64,000 nt of DNA from positions 22,121-86,120 of the forward strand of contig CAZIIU010000007.1 in the NCBI GenBank assembly GCA_964539395.1, given 5' to 3'. A model generated the notes under the pieces. That model was not told where the DNA came from and ran no database searches. It saw only the letters and a list, made by a program, of their open reading frames with translations. The first letter of the stretch is position 1; every line of letters begins with the position of its first letter. A program made the position numbers and the translations under genes. Source of the stretch: M55B112 sp964539395. GTDB taxonomy: Bacteria; Bacteroidota; Bacteroidia; Bacteroidales; GCA-2748055. Below, piece by piece: positions 1-9,041 of this stretch.

Positions 1-46
1 CGGAAAATGAAGAAGGTTAGGGGGATAACGGGTGTGCGGCGGATTG

Positions 47-64
47 ATTGATTAATTAATCAAT
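47..64. promoter_or_regulatory. 18-bp perfect AT-rich palindrome upstream of sulfatase
   Basis: ATTGATTAATTAATCAAT is a perfect palindrome ending 44 bases before the first sulfatase start codon. It could be an operator, but it is low-complexity (repeated GATT) and no regulator is adjacent, so the functional reading is weak. Confidence 0.25.
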
Positions 65-108
65 GATTTCTATTTTTTTTTAGCAAAGAAATTCGTTAAA
101 TTGCAACC

Positions 109-1842
109 ATGATAAATATTTGCACATTGAAAAGCATCATATCCAATCTGATTGGCATCAAAAGCATTATTCTAAATACAGCTGCTTTATTTTTTATATT
201 TTTTACGATATCATGCGGTGGTAATAAATCGAAACCGGAAAAGCCCAATGTTATCCTCATCTTAGCGGATGACCAGGGATATGGAGATTTCAGCTGTTAT
301 GGAAACAATATTCTGAAAACTCCCAACATAGATAAAATATATACGGAGAGCGTTCGTTTTAATAACTTTTTTGTCAGCCCGGTCTGTGCTCCAACCCGCG
401 CTGCCATGATGACCGGCAGGTATAATCAGCGTACAGGTGTATGGGATACCTGGAAAGGCAGGATAAACATGCATGAGCAGGAGTATACAATTGCTGAAGC
501 ATTGAATAATGCCGGATATGCAACAGGATTATTCGGAAAATGGCACCTTGGCTACAATTATCCGCTTCGACCAATGGATCAGGGGTTTAATGTTACTTAT
601 GAATGGGAGGAATATGCCAGGGAGACGGGCAATAGGGTTGATCCTTTTTTCAAGAGAAACGGTCAAATTGAAAACCGGAAAGGCTTTCTCACCGACATCA
701 TTTTCGACGAAGCCATCCAATGGATTGCTGAACAATCAAGAGAAAAGAAACCATTTTTCGCATTTGTATCCTCTTTCCTGCCCCATACGCACGACAACCC
801 GCAGGTAATGCCGGAATATGTTGAACCTTTCCTTAAGATTGACACCCTCGTAAGGCATACCGCTGAAGTATATGGCATGGTAACCAAACTGGACGAGAAT
901 GTTGGTAGGCTCATGGAAAAAGTTCATGAGCTTGACCTGGATAAGAACACGGTGATCATCTATTTATCAGATAATGGTCCTCAAATGCGAGGTCCTGGAA
1001 ATGGAAGTCAGCAAAGGTATAATTTAGGGATGAGAGGTAGTAAAACAGAGGTCTTTGATGGGGGAATTCGTGTACCCTGTTTTTTCAGGTGGCCTGGATA
1101 TTTTGAAGCAGGTAAGGATATTGATGGTATTGCAGCCCATATCGATCTAATGCCGACTATTCTTAATATTTGCAATGCCGATCAACAGCTTCCCAATCCC
1201 ATTGACGGGATCAACCTTCTTCCTGTTATTGAAGGAAATAAACCAATCGATCCTGCAAGAAATTATTTCGTGCAATTCCAACGGGCAGCCGTACCTGAAT
1301 TATGGGAAAATACGGCTATGCGGAATTCAGAGTATAAACTGGTCAATGGTAAAGAGTTATATGATATAAAAAATGATCCCCACGAAGTGCATAATATTGC
1401 CGATAAACATCCTGAGATTGTCGAAAGCATGCGATCGGAGACCGAAGCATGGTTTGCCGATGTAAGCTCCTCACGAGGATTTGTTACAAGTCCGATCACC
1501 CTTGGCGTAAAAGAACAAAACAGGCTTTCACTGCCATTTTTTAACAGAAATGATCATGGTTGGCCAATGCGAGTAGTAAATCAGGGTCCGTATACAATCA
1601 CTGTACAAAGTGTACAATCACAGCTTTTCCCTGATGGTGGCAATATTTGTATTCAGTTTGGTGAGCAGACCTTTAAACAATCAATTGAACAGGAAATGAA
1701 AGAGATGATTTTTCGGGATATTAAAGTGGATACAGGATCCTATTATTTTACCATCTATACAGAAGGCTATAAAACACCGCTCAAAGGCAGATGGAATCAG
1801 GAAGACCTGGGATATCGCAATGTCATTATTGAGCTGAATTAA
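109..1842 (+). CDS. Lipoprotein sulfatase (alkaline-phosphatase fold)
   Basis: Type I sulfatase that would hydrolyse sulfate esters, probably on sulfated glycans. The N-terminus is a long hydrophobic segment ending in a lipobox-like TISC (C36), so the protein is probably anchored in an outer or periplasmic membrane leaflet. Visible motifs are the metal-binding DDQG (about 54-57), the formylglycine motif C93-A-P-T-R97 followed by AAMMTGR, and GKWHLG near 144. The C-terminal part carries the usual NDPHEVHNIADKHPE segment and an extra beta-rich tail of about 100 residues. Length, 577 aa, suits the family. The active cysteine needs conversion to formylglycine by a maturase not present in this window. 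It lies about 100 bases before a paralogous sulfatase in the same direction. Substrate cannot be read from sequence. Confidence 0.93.
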   Translation: MINICTLKSIISNLIGIKSIILNTAALFFIFFTISCGGNKSKPEKPNVILILADDQGYGDFSCYGNNILKTPNIDKIYTESVRFNNFFVSPVCAPTRAAMMTGRYNQRTGVWDTWKGRINMHEQEYTIAEALNNAGYATGLFGKWHLGYNYPLRPMDQGFNVTYEWEEYARETGNRVDPFFKRNGQIENRKGFLTDIIFDEAIQWIAEQSREKKPFFAFVSSFLPHTHDNPQVMPEYVEPFLKIDTLVRHTAEVYGMVTKLDENVGRLMEKVHELDLDKNTVIIYLSDNGPQMRGPGNGSQQRYNLGMRGSKTEVFDGGIRVPCFFRWPGYFEAGKDIDGIAAHIDLMPTILNICNADQQLPNPIDGINLLPVIEGNKPIDPARNYFVQFQRAAVPELWENTAMRNSEYKLVNGKELYDIKNDPHEVHNIADKHPEIVESMRSETEAWFADVSSSRGFVTSPITLGVKEQNRLSLPFFNRNDHGWPMRVVNQGPYTITVQSVQSQLFPDGGNICIQFGEQTFKQSIEQEMKEMIFRDIKVDTGSYYFTIYTEGYKTPLKGRWNQEDLGYRNVIIELN

Positions 1843-1943
1843 TTCCTCTAAAAATAGTTGTAGGGTGAGGCAACCAGTCATTTAAAGTTAGAACGATATA
1901 TAAATTATTTTATATCTATAAGTTAAATATAGTGTTAGTATAA

Positions 1944-3704
1944 ATGAAGTGGAAGCTTATTCAGATAGTTTTTGTTTTGGTAATGGCTGTTACAGGTTGT
2001 TCCATTTCGAACCAATCAGAGGCTATGGAACAGCCCAATGTAATAATGATCATGACCGATGATCATGGCTACGGTGATATCGCTTCCCATGGTCATCCCT
2101 GGTTGAAAACACCAAACATGGACCAGTTGAGAGAGATGAGTGTCAGACTGACTAATTTTCATGTCGATCCTACGTGCGCACCAACGCGTGCAGCTCTGAT
2201 GACTGGAAGGTATTCTGTCCGTGTTGGGGTGTGGCACACTATCATTGGCAGAAACCTGTTGCGTGAAGATGAGATAACCATTGCTGAGGTTTTCAGGGAT
2301 GCCGGTTACAGGACAGGGATATTTGGCAAATGGCACCTTGGCGATTCTTATCCCTATGGTGCAAGATTCAGGGGATTTGATGATGCCATTGTTCACTATG
2401 CAGGTGGGGTCGGCCAGACTCCCGACTATTGGGGTAACGATTATTTTGAAGATCATTTTAACGATAACGGCGTTTGGAGAAGGTTCCAGGGATATTGTAC
2501 CGATGTCTGGTTTGGTGAAGCGCTCAGGTTTATAAGGGAAAGCAGGGAACAGCCTTTTTTTCTTTACTTGTCCACCAATGCAGCCCACCAAACCCGGCAA
2601 CACGTTCCGGAGCGCTATAAACAGATATATAAGGATGTTGACACAAATGACCGGCTCAGAATATATTGGGGAATGATCACAAATATTGATGACAACCTGG
2701 GTGTGATGATGGAGCGCCTTGAACACTGGGGGCTCCTTGCTAATACAATTATTCTCTTTATGAGCGACAATGGATCCTGCATGGGTCAAAGGATATACCC
2801 GAAAGAACAGCAGGATGAATGGTCGGAACGTTTTAATGCCGGTATGAGGGGAAATAAAGCCTCGCAATTTGAAGGTGGTCACCGTGTTTACTGTTTTGCA
2901 TACTATCCACCGGCAGGGATCAAAGGTGGTCGCGACGTCAACCAACTTACAGCACATATTGATATCATGCCAACCCTGCTCGATTTATGCAATATTCCTG
3001 CTCCTGGCAATATTCAATTCGATGGAACTTCACTTGTTCCTCTTTTAAAAGGAGATGATCATAATTGGCCCGACCGGACCCTGTTTGTTCATAACCAACG
3101 TGTGCCGGATCCGATCAAATGGAAGCAAACCTCAGTGATGACCGACAGCTGGAGATTGGTGGATAACAAGGAATTGTATGATATAAGCAAGGATCCCGGG
3201 CAGAAAAAGAACCTTATTGCAGAACATCCTGAGATTGCGAACCGTTTAAGCAGTGCGTATGACCAATGGTGGGAGGATGTTAGTCAGAGGTTCAATAAAA
3301 CCACACCATTATATATCGGTTCAAAACATCAGAATCCGGTTATGTTGAATGCACATGACTGGATGGTTACTGAAGACAATATTATACCGCCATGGAACCA
3401 GCCGCATATTCTTGACCGGCCGGCTACCAATGGCCCATGGCATGTCAGGATTTCAGAACCAGGAAAATACCAATTTGTACTTCGGGAAAGACCTGAGGTG
3501 GCATTTTTTCCTTTAACAGCTACTGAGGCAAGATTGTGTATAGGCGATCAGGTAGATGAGCGATTGAAAGTTCCACCAGGCACAACCGGGATTCGGTTCG
3601 AATGTAATCTTCAGGCAGGCGATACGGATGTTCATACCTGGTTGATAGATGAGGATGGTACATCACGCGGTGCCTATTTTGTAGAAGTTACACGGGTCGA
3701 ATAA
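1944..3704 (+). CDS. Lipoprotein sulfatase, second copy
   Basis: Paralogue of the preceding gene, same fold and reaction class. The signal peptide ends at lipobox VTGC (C19). The metal-binding motif is DDHG (about 39-42), and the formylglycine motif is C78-A-P-T-R82 followed by AALMTGR; GKWHLG is also present. Like its neighbour it has a long C-terminal beta-rich extension after the NKELYDISKDPGQ segment (about 410-420), which may bind the glycan. The 101-base gap and shared strand suggest co-transcription with the first sulfatase. No SusC/SusD pair, glycoside hydrolase or sulfatase maturase is nearby, so this is not a complete polysaccharide-utilisation locus within the window. The truncated third sulfatase immediately downstream shows that this cluster was once larger. 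Confidence 0.93.
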   Translation: MKWKLIQIVFVLVMAVTGCSISNQSEAMEQPNVIMIMTDDHGYGDIASHGHPWLKTPNMDQLREMSVRLTNFHVDPTCAPTRAALMTGRYSVRVGVWHTIIGRNLLREDEITIAEVFRDAGYRTGIFGKWHLGDSYPYGARFRGFDDAIVHYAGGVGQTPDYWGNDYFEDHFNDNGVWRRFQGYCTDVWFGEALRFIRESREQPFFLYLSTNAAHQTRQHVPERYKQIYKDVDTNDRLRIYWGMITNIDDNLGVMMERLEHWGLLANTIILFMSDNGSCMGQRIYPKEQQDEWSERFNAGMRGNKASQFEGGHRVYCFAYYPPAGIKGGRDVNQLTAHIDIMPTLLDLCNIPAPGNIQFDGTSLVPLLKGDDHNWPDRTLFVHNQRVPDPIKWKQTSVMTDSWRLVDNKELYDISKDPGQKKNLIAEHPEIANRLSSAYDQWWEDVSQRFNKTTPLYIGSKHQNPVMLNAHDWMVTEDNIIPPWNQPHILDRPATNGPWHVRISEPGKYQFVLRERPEVAFFPLTATEARLCIGDQVDERLKVPPGTTGIRFECNLQAGDTDVHTWLIDEDGTSRGAYFVEVTRVE

Positions 3705-3710
3705 GATTAA

Positions 3711-4160
3711 TATCTGGTAATTGCGGCTACCATCCTCGATCTTGCAGACATAGATATCTCATCTGTGTACGACGGAACCAGCCTGCTGCCGGTGTTAAAG
3801 AACCCTAAGCTGCAGGTTCGGGAAACCCTCCCGATTATCCAGGTATGGGGACCGGAAGCAACGCACTGTCTGTCTGTGATGGATGACCGGTATAAATATA
3901 TCTGCTGGTTTTATGAGGATGCAGTGATGAATCTCTTTCCAACCGAAGAACTTTTTGATCTCCACAATGATCCCTTTGAGATGGAAAACGTGGCCGATCA
4001 TCCCGAATACCAGACGCAGCTTGCTAAAATGAGAAAGATCTACGACCTGCAACTGGAACACTGGAAAACCGAAGGGGTAAAGTACAATGGTTATGAGGAA
4101 TATGACGTATTATTCGACAGGGATGTTCCATGGCAGGAGAAAGAAAAGATTATAAATTAA
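3711..4160 (+). pseudogene. C-terminal remnant of a third sulfatase
   Basis: An open frame with no good start codon encodes only the last 150 or so residues of a sulfatase. It begins with IAATILDLADIDI, the segment that follows HIDLMPTILDL in intact relatives, then YDGTSLLPVLK and the ELFDLHNDPFEMENVADHPE signature. The N-terminal two thirds, including the formylglycine site and metal ligands, are absent. The frame opens 6 bases after the stop of the second sulfatase, so the simplest history is a deletion between tandem sulfatase genes. A GTG at 3765 exists, but a 131-aa product would lack all catalytic residues. Very likely non-functional. Confidence 0.8.
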
Positions 4161-4233
4161 AATCTCAGATACTTTTGAGCGGGCGGATTGATGCCGGATA
4201 ATAATGGGAAGAAACCCTGATCCTAAAATATCA

Positions 4234-4267
4234 CTCAATACCTTGGGGTCAGTTCTCAATACCTCGG
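4234..4267. repeat. 13-bp direct repeat overlapping the dnaE stop codon
   Basis: CTCAATACCTTGG (4234-4246) recurs with one mismatch at 4255-4267, with GGTCAGTT between them. The second copy contains the end of the dnaE-type gene, so its last few residues (PRY) come from repeat sequence. The arrangement may be a short mobile-element or REP-like scar. Confidence 0.4.
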
Positions 4268-7195
4268 ATCAGCCTGCAGCGGCATCTTCTCCATCTTTTC
4301 GACGGTCATGGAAGGGAACCCCATCTCCTCGGTGATCTCCCCCAGCAGGAGGTAGATCCCGCCCCCCTTGTACGGCCACCGCCTGAGCGATCCGGGGAAA
4401 TTGACCACGTCGAAAAACTCGCCGTGCCGGTCGGTAAAGGTGCCGAACTGCATCCACTCGCGTTTTACCGTTCGCACGTTCTTCGTCGTCACCAGCCGCC
4501 CGAGCATCCGCCGCTTTTCTCCCACGTGCTGCAGCATGTCGCCTGCCATCACCTCACCGCGGAAACCGGTTTTCAGCATGTCGAACATGCTCATGGTTAC
4601 AGGGAATCCCAGCAGTTCTATCTCGTCGTAGGCATCCTCGATCTCCGACTGCTCGAGCGCCGGCAGTTCAAATTCCCGCCGCTGCACGGAAAAAATAGTG
4701 CCGGTTGTTTCATGCTGTTTCAGATGTCCGGTAACTACCTGCGCATCCCACAGCAGCTCTTTCTTACGTTTCCCGGTGAAGCGGAATGCATCAATGCGGA
4801 TCAGGATCACCAGTTGCTCATGACCGACGGGAACACGGTTCAGGAAATCCTCCAGGCTGTTATACGGACCACCCCGCCCGCGCTCCGCCACGATCCGTTT
4901 CGCAAGTGCATACTCCAGGTTTTCCAGGTGAACCAGCCCGAGGTAGATGTCACTGCCGAATATATTTGTGTGCAGATCGCTTCTGTTCACGCAGGGAAGG
5001 TGGATGGTGCCTCCCTTTCGCTGTGCCTCGTTCACATAGACCCAGGTGCGGTAGAACCCGCCAAAATTGTTGATCACCGCCACCTGGAACTCAAGCGGAA
5101 ACCAGGTCTTGAGGTAGAGCGACTGAAAGCTCTCCACCGCGAAGGAGGCTGAATGCGCCTTGGAGAAAGAGTAGCCGGCGAAGGAGCTGATCTGCCGCCA
5201 CACCTCCCCGGCGAGTGCATCGGGGTACCCCTTCTCACGGCAGTTGCTGAAAAACCGGTTGGCGATCCGCTCGAACTCCTTACCTGACCGATACTTCCCG
5301 CTCATCGCCCGCCGCAGCACATCGGCATCCGCCAGGTCGAGTCCGGCAAAATGGTGACACACCTTGATCACATCCTCCTGGTACACCATAACGCCAAAAG
5401 TCTCCGACAGCTGCTCCTTCATCACCGGGTGCAGGTACTCAAACCCGTCGGGATGGTGGAACCGGTGGATATACTCGCGCATCATGCCCGATTTCGCCAC
5501 ACCGGGACGAATGATCGAGCTGGCCGCCACCAGGGACCTGTAGCTGTCGCACCGCAACTTCTTCAGCAGGCCGCGCATGGCCGGACTCTCAATATAAAAA
5601 CATCCGTTTGTCTCCCCGATACGCAGCTGCTCCAGTACGCGTTCATCCTTTTTGAACTGCTCCACCCGGTGCACATCCACCTCCAGGCCACGGTTCCGCC
5701 GGATAATCTCCACCGATTCTTTGATGTGACCGATCCCGCGCTGACTTAAAATATCGAGCTTTTCATAGCCGATGCTCTCCGCTACGTACATGTCGAACTG
5801 CGTGGTGGGCAATCCCTTCAGGGGCATGTCGAGCGCGGTGTAACAGGTAATCGGCTCCTCCGAAACGATCACCCCGCCGGCATGGATGCTTCGCAGGTTC
5901 GGGAAATCGACCAGCTGGTTCCCGATGCGGTAGATGTTCGAGATTATTTCGTTCGTGTTCATCGGGTCGTCGGGGTACTTCACAAGCAGGTCGATCTCCT
6001 CCTTCGGCAGACCGCTTACCTTGCCCAGCTCGCGAAAGATGGAGCGGTCGCGAAACGTGGAGATCGTGCCGATCAGCGCCGTGTGCCTTCTCCCGTACCG
6101 TTTGAAAATATAGTCCAGCACCTCGTCGCGTTCCTTCCAAGAGAAATCGATGTCGAAATCGGGCGGACTCGACCGTTTCGGGTTGATGAACCGTTCAAAG
6201 TAGAGGTCCAGGTCGATCGGATCCACATCCGTGATCCTCAGGCAGTAGGCCACGATAGAGTTTGCACCGCTGCCGCGGCCGACATGGTAGAAACCGCGCG
6301 ACATGGAATAGCGGATCACGTCCCAGGTGATAAGGAAGTAGGAGGAGAACCCCAGCTTGTCGATCACCCCCAGTTCGTGTCGTATCCGCCGCAGCGCCTC
6401 GCTGTTCTCCTTCCCGTAACGGTACACCATTCCTTCCATCGCCAGCTTCTCCAGCAGCACCCGGTCGTCGCGCCGTGTCCCGGTATAGGTTCGTTTGTTT
6501 TTCACCGTTGTAAAATCAAAACCGATCCCGCAGCCGGTCACCAGCATATGGGTGTTTCTTACGATCTGGGGAAACCCCTCATAGGCGCACTGCAGCAGAT
6601 CGGGGGAGAGCAATGTAGCCTCCTTTCCGGCAGTCATATGCGGCTGCAGCTTGCCCAGCACGATGTTATGGTCGATTGCCCGGAGGTAACGGTGGAGCGC
6701 ATGGTCTGACTGCTGCAGCATCACCACCGGGTGGAAGATCACCAGGCGGGAGTGGTCGTCGCGCCATGGTGAGGTGAGGAGCCTGTTCAGGTCGGACGGC
6801 CTCACGCCGATCAGCTCATTGTCCTTCAGTCGCCGGGTCGGGGTGTTTCCGAATGCATAGATGAACCAGGTGTCGGCGACTGAAGGTGCAGTGGCAGGGA
6901 AGGGGAGGTCCGTCTCATTGTGGTATGAAAGGAATTCGTTCAGCTCCCTGAACCCGTTTTGGTTTCTTGCGATACCGGTATAAAGGTATTTGTCGCCATT
7001 CCTGAATTCTGTTCCCGCGATGGGATGGATTCCATGTTCGCGGCAGCACTTCACGAAATCGACCATCCCTGTTGAGTTGTTAATGTCGGTAAGCGCCAGC
7101 GATGTGATGCCCAGTTTTGCTGCTGCGGATACCAGTGTTTCCGGCGCCATTGTGCCGTAACGCAGGCTATAATATGTATGACAATTCAGGTACAT
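4256..7195 (-). CDS. dnaE2: DnaE-type DNA polymerase III alpha subunit, accessory (mutasome-like)
   Basis: C-family DNA polymerase of 979 aa, clearly shorter than a replicative bacterial alpha subunit (usually about 1150 or more). It opens with a PHP domain (NCHTYYS, ALTDINNSTG, residues 5-43). The palm contains GRGSGANS (307-314), the PDFDIDF catalytic aspartate motif (345-351) and KLDILS (about 473) for the third aspartate. The finger domain and an HhH region follow; the usual C-terminal tau-binding extension is missing. It lies downstream of, and on the same strand as, a Y-family polymerase gene that faces an S24-type repressor. This resembles the imuA-imuB-dnaE2 damage-tolerance cassettes, so error-prone lesion bypass is the likely job (inference). 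Base composition is near 58-60% GC in the lines I counted, well above the 40-47% of flanking genes, suggesting transfer. The symbol is by analogy. Confidence 0.88.
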   Translation of the reverse strand: MYLNCHTYYSLRYGTMAPETLVSAAAKLGITSLALTDINNSTGMVDFVKCCREHGIHPIAGTEFRNGDKYLYTGIARNQNGFRELNEFLSYHNETDLPFPATAPSVADTWFIYAFGNTPTRRLKDNELIGVRPSDLNRLLTSPWRDDHSRLVIFHPVVMLQQSDHALHRYLRAIDHNIVLGKLQPHMTAGKEATLLSPDLLQCAYEGFPQIVRNTHMLVTGCGIGFDFTTVKNKRTYTGTRRDDRVLLEKLAMEGMVYRYGKENSEALRRIRHELGVIDKLGFSSYFLITWDVIRYSMSRGFYHVGRGSGANSIVAYCLRITDVDPIDLDLYFERFINPKRSSPPDFDIDFSWKERDEVLDYIFKRYGRRHTALIGTISTFRDRSIFRELGKVSGLPKEEIDLLVKYPDDPMNTNEIISNIYRIGNQLVDFPNLRSIHAGGVIVSEEPITCYTALDMPLKGLPTTQFDMYVAESIGYEKLDILSQRGIGHIKESVEIIRRNRGLEVDVHRVEQFKKDERVLEQLRIGETNGCFYIESPAMRGLLKKLRCDSYRSLVAASSIIRPGVAKSGMMREYIHRFHHPDGFEYLHPVMKEQLSETFGVMVYQEDVIKVCHHFAGLDLADADVLRRAMSGKYRSGKEFERIANRFFSNCREKGYPDALAGEVWRQISSFAGYSFSKAHSASFAVESFQSLYLKTWFPLEFQVAVINNFGGFYRTWVYVNEAQRKGGTIHLPCVNRSDLHTNIFGSDIYLGLVHLENLEYALAKRIVAERGRGGPYNSLEDFLNRVPVGHEQLVILIRIDAFRFTGKRKKELLWDAQVVTGHLKQHETTGTIFSVQRREFELPALEQSEIEDAYDEIELLGFPVTMSMFDMLKTGFRGEVMAGDMLQHVGEKRRMLGRLVTTKNVRTVKREWMQFGTFTDRHGEFFDVVNFPGSLRRWPYKGGGIYLLLGEITEEMGFPSMTVEKMEKMPLQADPRY

Positions 7196-7215
7196 TATTC
7201 ACTACAAATATTCTG

Positions 7216-7439
7216 CTCCCGGCGGGGCTGGACATGTCGTCCCTGCAGGGCTTTGGTTCCATCAGGGCTTTGGTTCCATCAGGGCTTTGGTTCCATCAGG
7301 GCTTTGGTTCCATGTGGACCACCCTTTTACTAACATCAGGCTCCCGGCGGGGCCATTATAGTCCCGTTAGGGGCAGAATGTCTGTTGCAGGAGCGTTCCA
7401 ACCGAAGCAAAAAAGTCCCGTTAGGGGCGACATGTCTGT
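7216..7439. repeat. REP-like short repeats and a 17-bp tandem array between dinB and dnaE
   Basis: The spacer between the two polymerase genes is built of repeats. TCCCGGCGGGGC occurs near 7217 and 7342, and AGTCCCGTTAGGGGC occurs near 7360 and 7409; both cores have GC-rich dyad symmetry typical of intergenic REP elements. Between them, GGCTTTGGTTCCATCAG is repeated head to tail from 7249 to 7313 (three full units and one partial). No gene is present. The repeats lie inside the probable dinB-dnaE transcript. Confidence 0.75.
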
Positions 7440-8693
7440 TCACCTCCAGTAACTCCATCTCCTGTTTTTAAGGTTATCCACCTGCTGCCTGGCTGTTTCC
7501 GCATCCTCCTGCTCCGTGCCTGTCTCCCGCTTCTCTTCAAGCTCATGCAACTGTATTCCGCTGGCCCTTCGCACGGAACCCTGTCCGAACCGTTTCCGTA
7601 ACGAATCCATCGCCAGGTAAAGGCGCACCATTTCCGATGTATCCTCAAAAAGATTGAGCTGCTGCACCCCTCTGATAAGTCCGGAAAACCGTACCCCGAT
7701 CAGTCGTATAAGCATGCGCCGTGTATAGAGGCGTTCGAACAGCTCTTTTGCTGCAGGTATCAGCACATGGTCGAACGATGTATATCCCGTGCGTTTCTGC
7801 AGTGTGTGGGTATCGAAGTTCGAATACCTTATCTTTACAGTAATGCAGGAGGTGAGTTTTTCCTCCCTGCGCAGCTGAAACGTAAGTTTCTCCACCATCG
7901 ATACCAGCAGGTCCTTTAATCCTCCAATATCCATAGTATCTCTGTCGAACGTCCGTTCGGTGCCGATCGATTTCCGCTCCGAATACTGCACTACGGGGGT
8001 AGGGTCGATGCCGTTCGCCTTTTTCCAGATAACGGTTCCGTTCTTCCCCAGCAGTCCCTCCATCATCTCCCGTGGGATCATACCCAGGGTGCCGATAGTA
8101 GAGATACCCATCGACCTCAGCAAGTGATAGGTCTTGTTGCCAATCATCGGAATTTTCCTGATGGACAAAGGAGAGAGGAAGCCGTGTACCCCGGTGAACG
8201 GCACCTCGATGCCGCGATCGGGCTTTGCCTCTCCCGTAGCAATTTTTGATACGGTTTTGTTGACAGAGAGACCGAAGGAGATGGGCAGTCCCGTCTCCCG
8301 GATGATCCGTTCCCGCAGTTCAGAGGTCCATTGCATACACCCGAAAAAGCGGTCCATCCCGGTAATATCCAGGTAATGCTCATCAATCGATGCCTTCTCA
8401 TACACCGGGGCCCGCTCTGCAATGATCTCCGTTACCATCTTTGAATACTTGCTGTAGCTGTCCATATCGCCGCGTATCATGATCGCCTCGCTGCAAAGGA
8501 TACGCGCCATCTTCACCGGCATGGCCGAATGAACCCCATAGCGGCGCGCCTCGTAGCTGCAACCCGCCACCACCCCCCGGTCGGATGCTCCGCCAATGAT
8601 CACCGGTTTGCCCACCAGGCTGCTGTTCTTCAGGCGTTCCACCGATACAAAAAAGGTATCCATGTCCATATGTACAATATTTCGCTCCATCAT
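7440..8693 (-). CDS. dinB: Y-family DNA polymerase (DNA polymerase IV-like)
   Basis: Translesion polymerase of 417 aa. The active site looks complete: D10-M-D12-TFF for the first carboxylates and S102-I-D-E105 for the second pair, within EKASIDEHYLD. A Lys-Pro-Val-Ile-Ile-Gly-Gly segment and the YSKYSK region are as in DinB. The little-finger domain follows at about 240-340. QLNLF at 345-349 fits the beta-clamp-binding motif. ImuB proteins of classical mutasomes have lost the carboxylates, so this is a working polymerase rather than an ImuB-type scaffold. The tail after about 380 is charged and poorly conserved. It is the first gene of a minus-strand unit with the dnaE-type gene 244 bases downstream, and faces the S24 repressor across a 0.4-kb spacer. 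GC-rich like its partner. Confidence 0.93.
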   Translation of the reverse strand: MMERNIVHMDMDTFFVSVERLKNSSLVGKPVIIGGASDRGVVAGCSYEARRYGVHSAMPVKMARILCSEAIMIRGDMDSYSKYSKMVTEIIAERAPVYEKASIDEHYLDITGMDRFFGCMQWTSELRERIIRETGLPISFGLSVNKTVSKIATGEAKPDRGIEVPFTGVHGFLSPLSIRKIPMIGNKTYHLLRSMGISTIGTLGMIPREMMEGLLGKNGTVIWKKANGIDPTPVVQYSERKSIGTERTFDRDTMDIGGLKDLLVSMVEKLTFQLRREEKLTSCITVKIRYSNFDTHTLQKRTGYTSFDHVLIPAAKELFERLYTRRMLIRLIGVRFSGLIRGVQQLNLFEDTSEMVRLYLAMDSLRKRFGQGSVRRASGIQLHELEEKRETGTEQEDAETARQQVDNLKNRRWSYWR

Positions 8694-8764
8694 TCACTTT
8701 TCATTCAAAGGTCCCTGCCGCCGGATTATCCTGCAGCCCCATTCCGCACCCTGCACGTTCGGTT

Positions 8765-8868
8765 CGTTCCCTGCACCAACAGCCGGTCACCCGCCCTGTT
8801 ACGCACGATCCATCGTTCCCTGCACCAACAGCCGGTCACCCGCCCTGTTACGCGCGATCCGTCGTTCC
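8765..8868. repeat. 49-bp tandem duplication in the dinB-repressor spacer
   Basis: CCTGCACCAACAGCCGGTCA and the following CCCGCCCTGTTACGC segment occur twice with a 49-base period, nearly identical. The repeat is GC-rich and lies upstream of dinB, in what would be its leader region. The rest of 8694-9033 shows no gene. Confidence 0.75.
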
Positions 8869-9010
8869 CCGGAAAATCCGGTATTATACAACCGGCTTCA
8901 GGCTTTCAGGCGATAGCGGACCGCTCTGCCTTATCCGGCAGTATGCCGCGGTGGATACCTGGCATTCAGCAGGTAATAAACTTTCGTGCAGCATCCGGAA
9001 ATAATTATTG

Positions 9011-9041
9011 TTGCATTTATCAAAAACTCTTTTTATATTTG
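9011..9041 (+). promoter_or_regulatory. Bacteroidota sigma-70 type promoter of the S24 repressor
   Basis: TATATTTG at 9034-9041 matches the TAnnTTTG -7 element. A TTG at 9011-9013 lies 20 bases upstream, in the -33 position. The -7 element runs into the left end of a 40-bp palindrome, so repressor binding there would block transcription. Confidence 0.6.

Noticed and set aside
2016..2957. 313-codon minus-strand frame inside the second sulfatase
   Set aside because: Antisense shadow of a conserved gene; the protein matches nothing.
109..4160. Polysaccharide utilisation locus
   Set aside because: Only sulfatases are present; no SusC/SusD pair, glycoside hydrolase or regulator lies next to them in the window.
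4424..6709. Long plus-strand frames opposite the dnaE-type gene
   Set aside because: Shadows of a GC-rich coding sequence on the other strand, with no family features.
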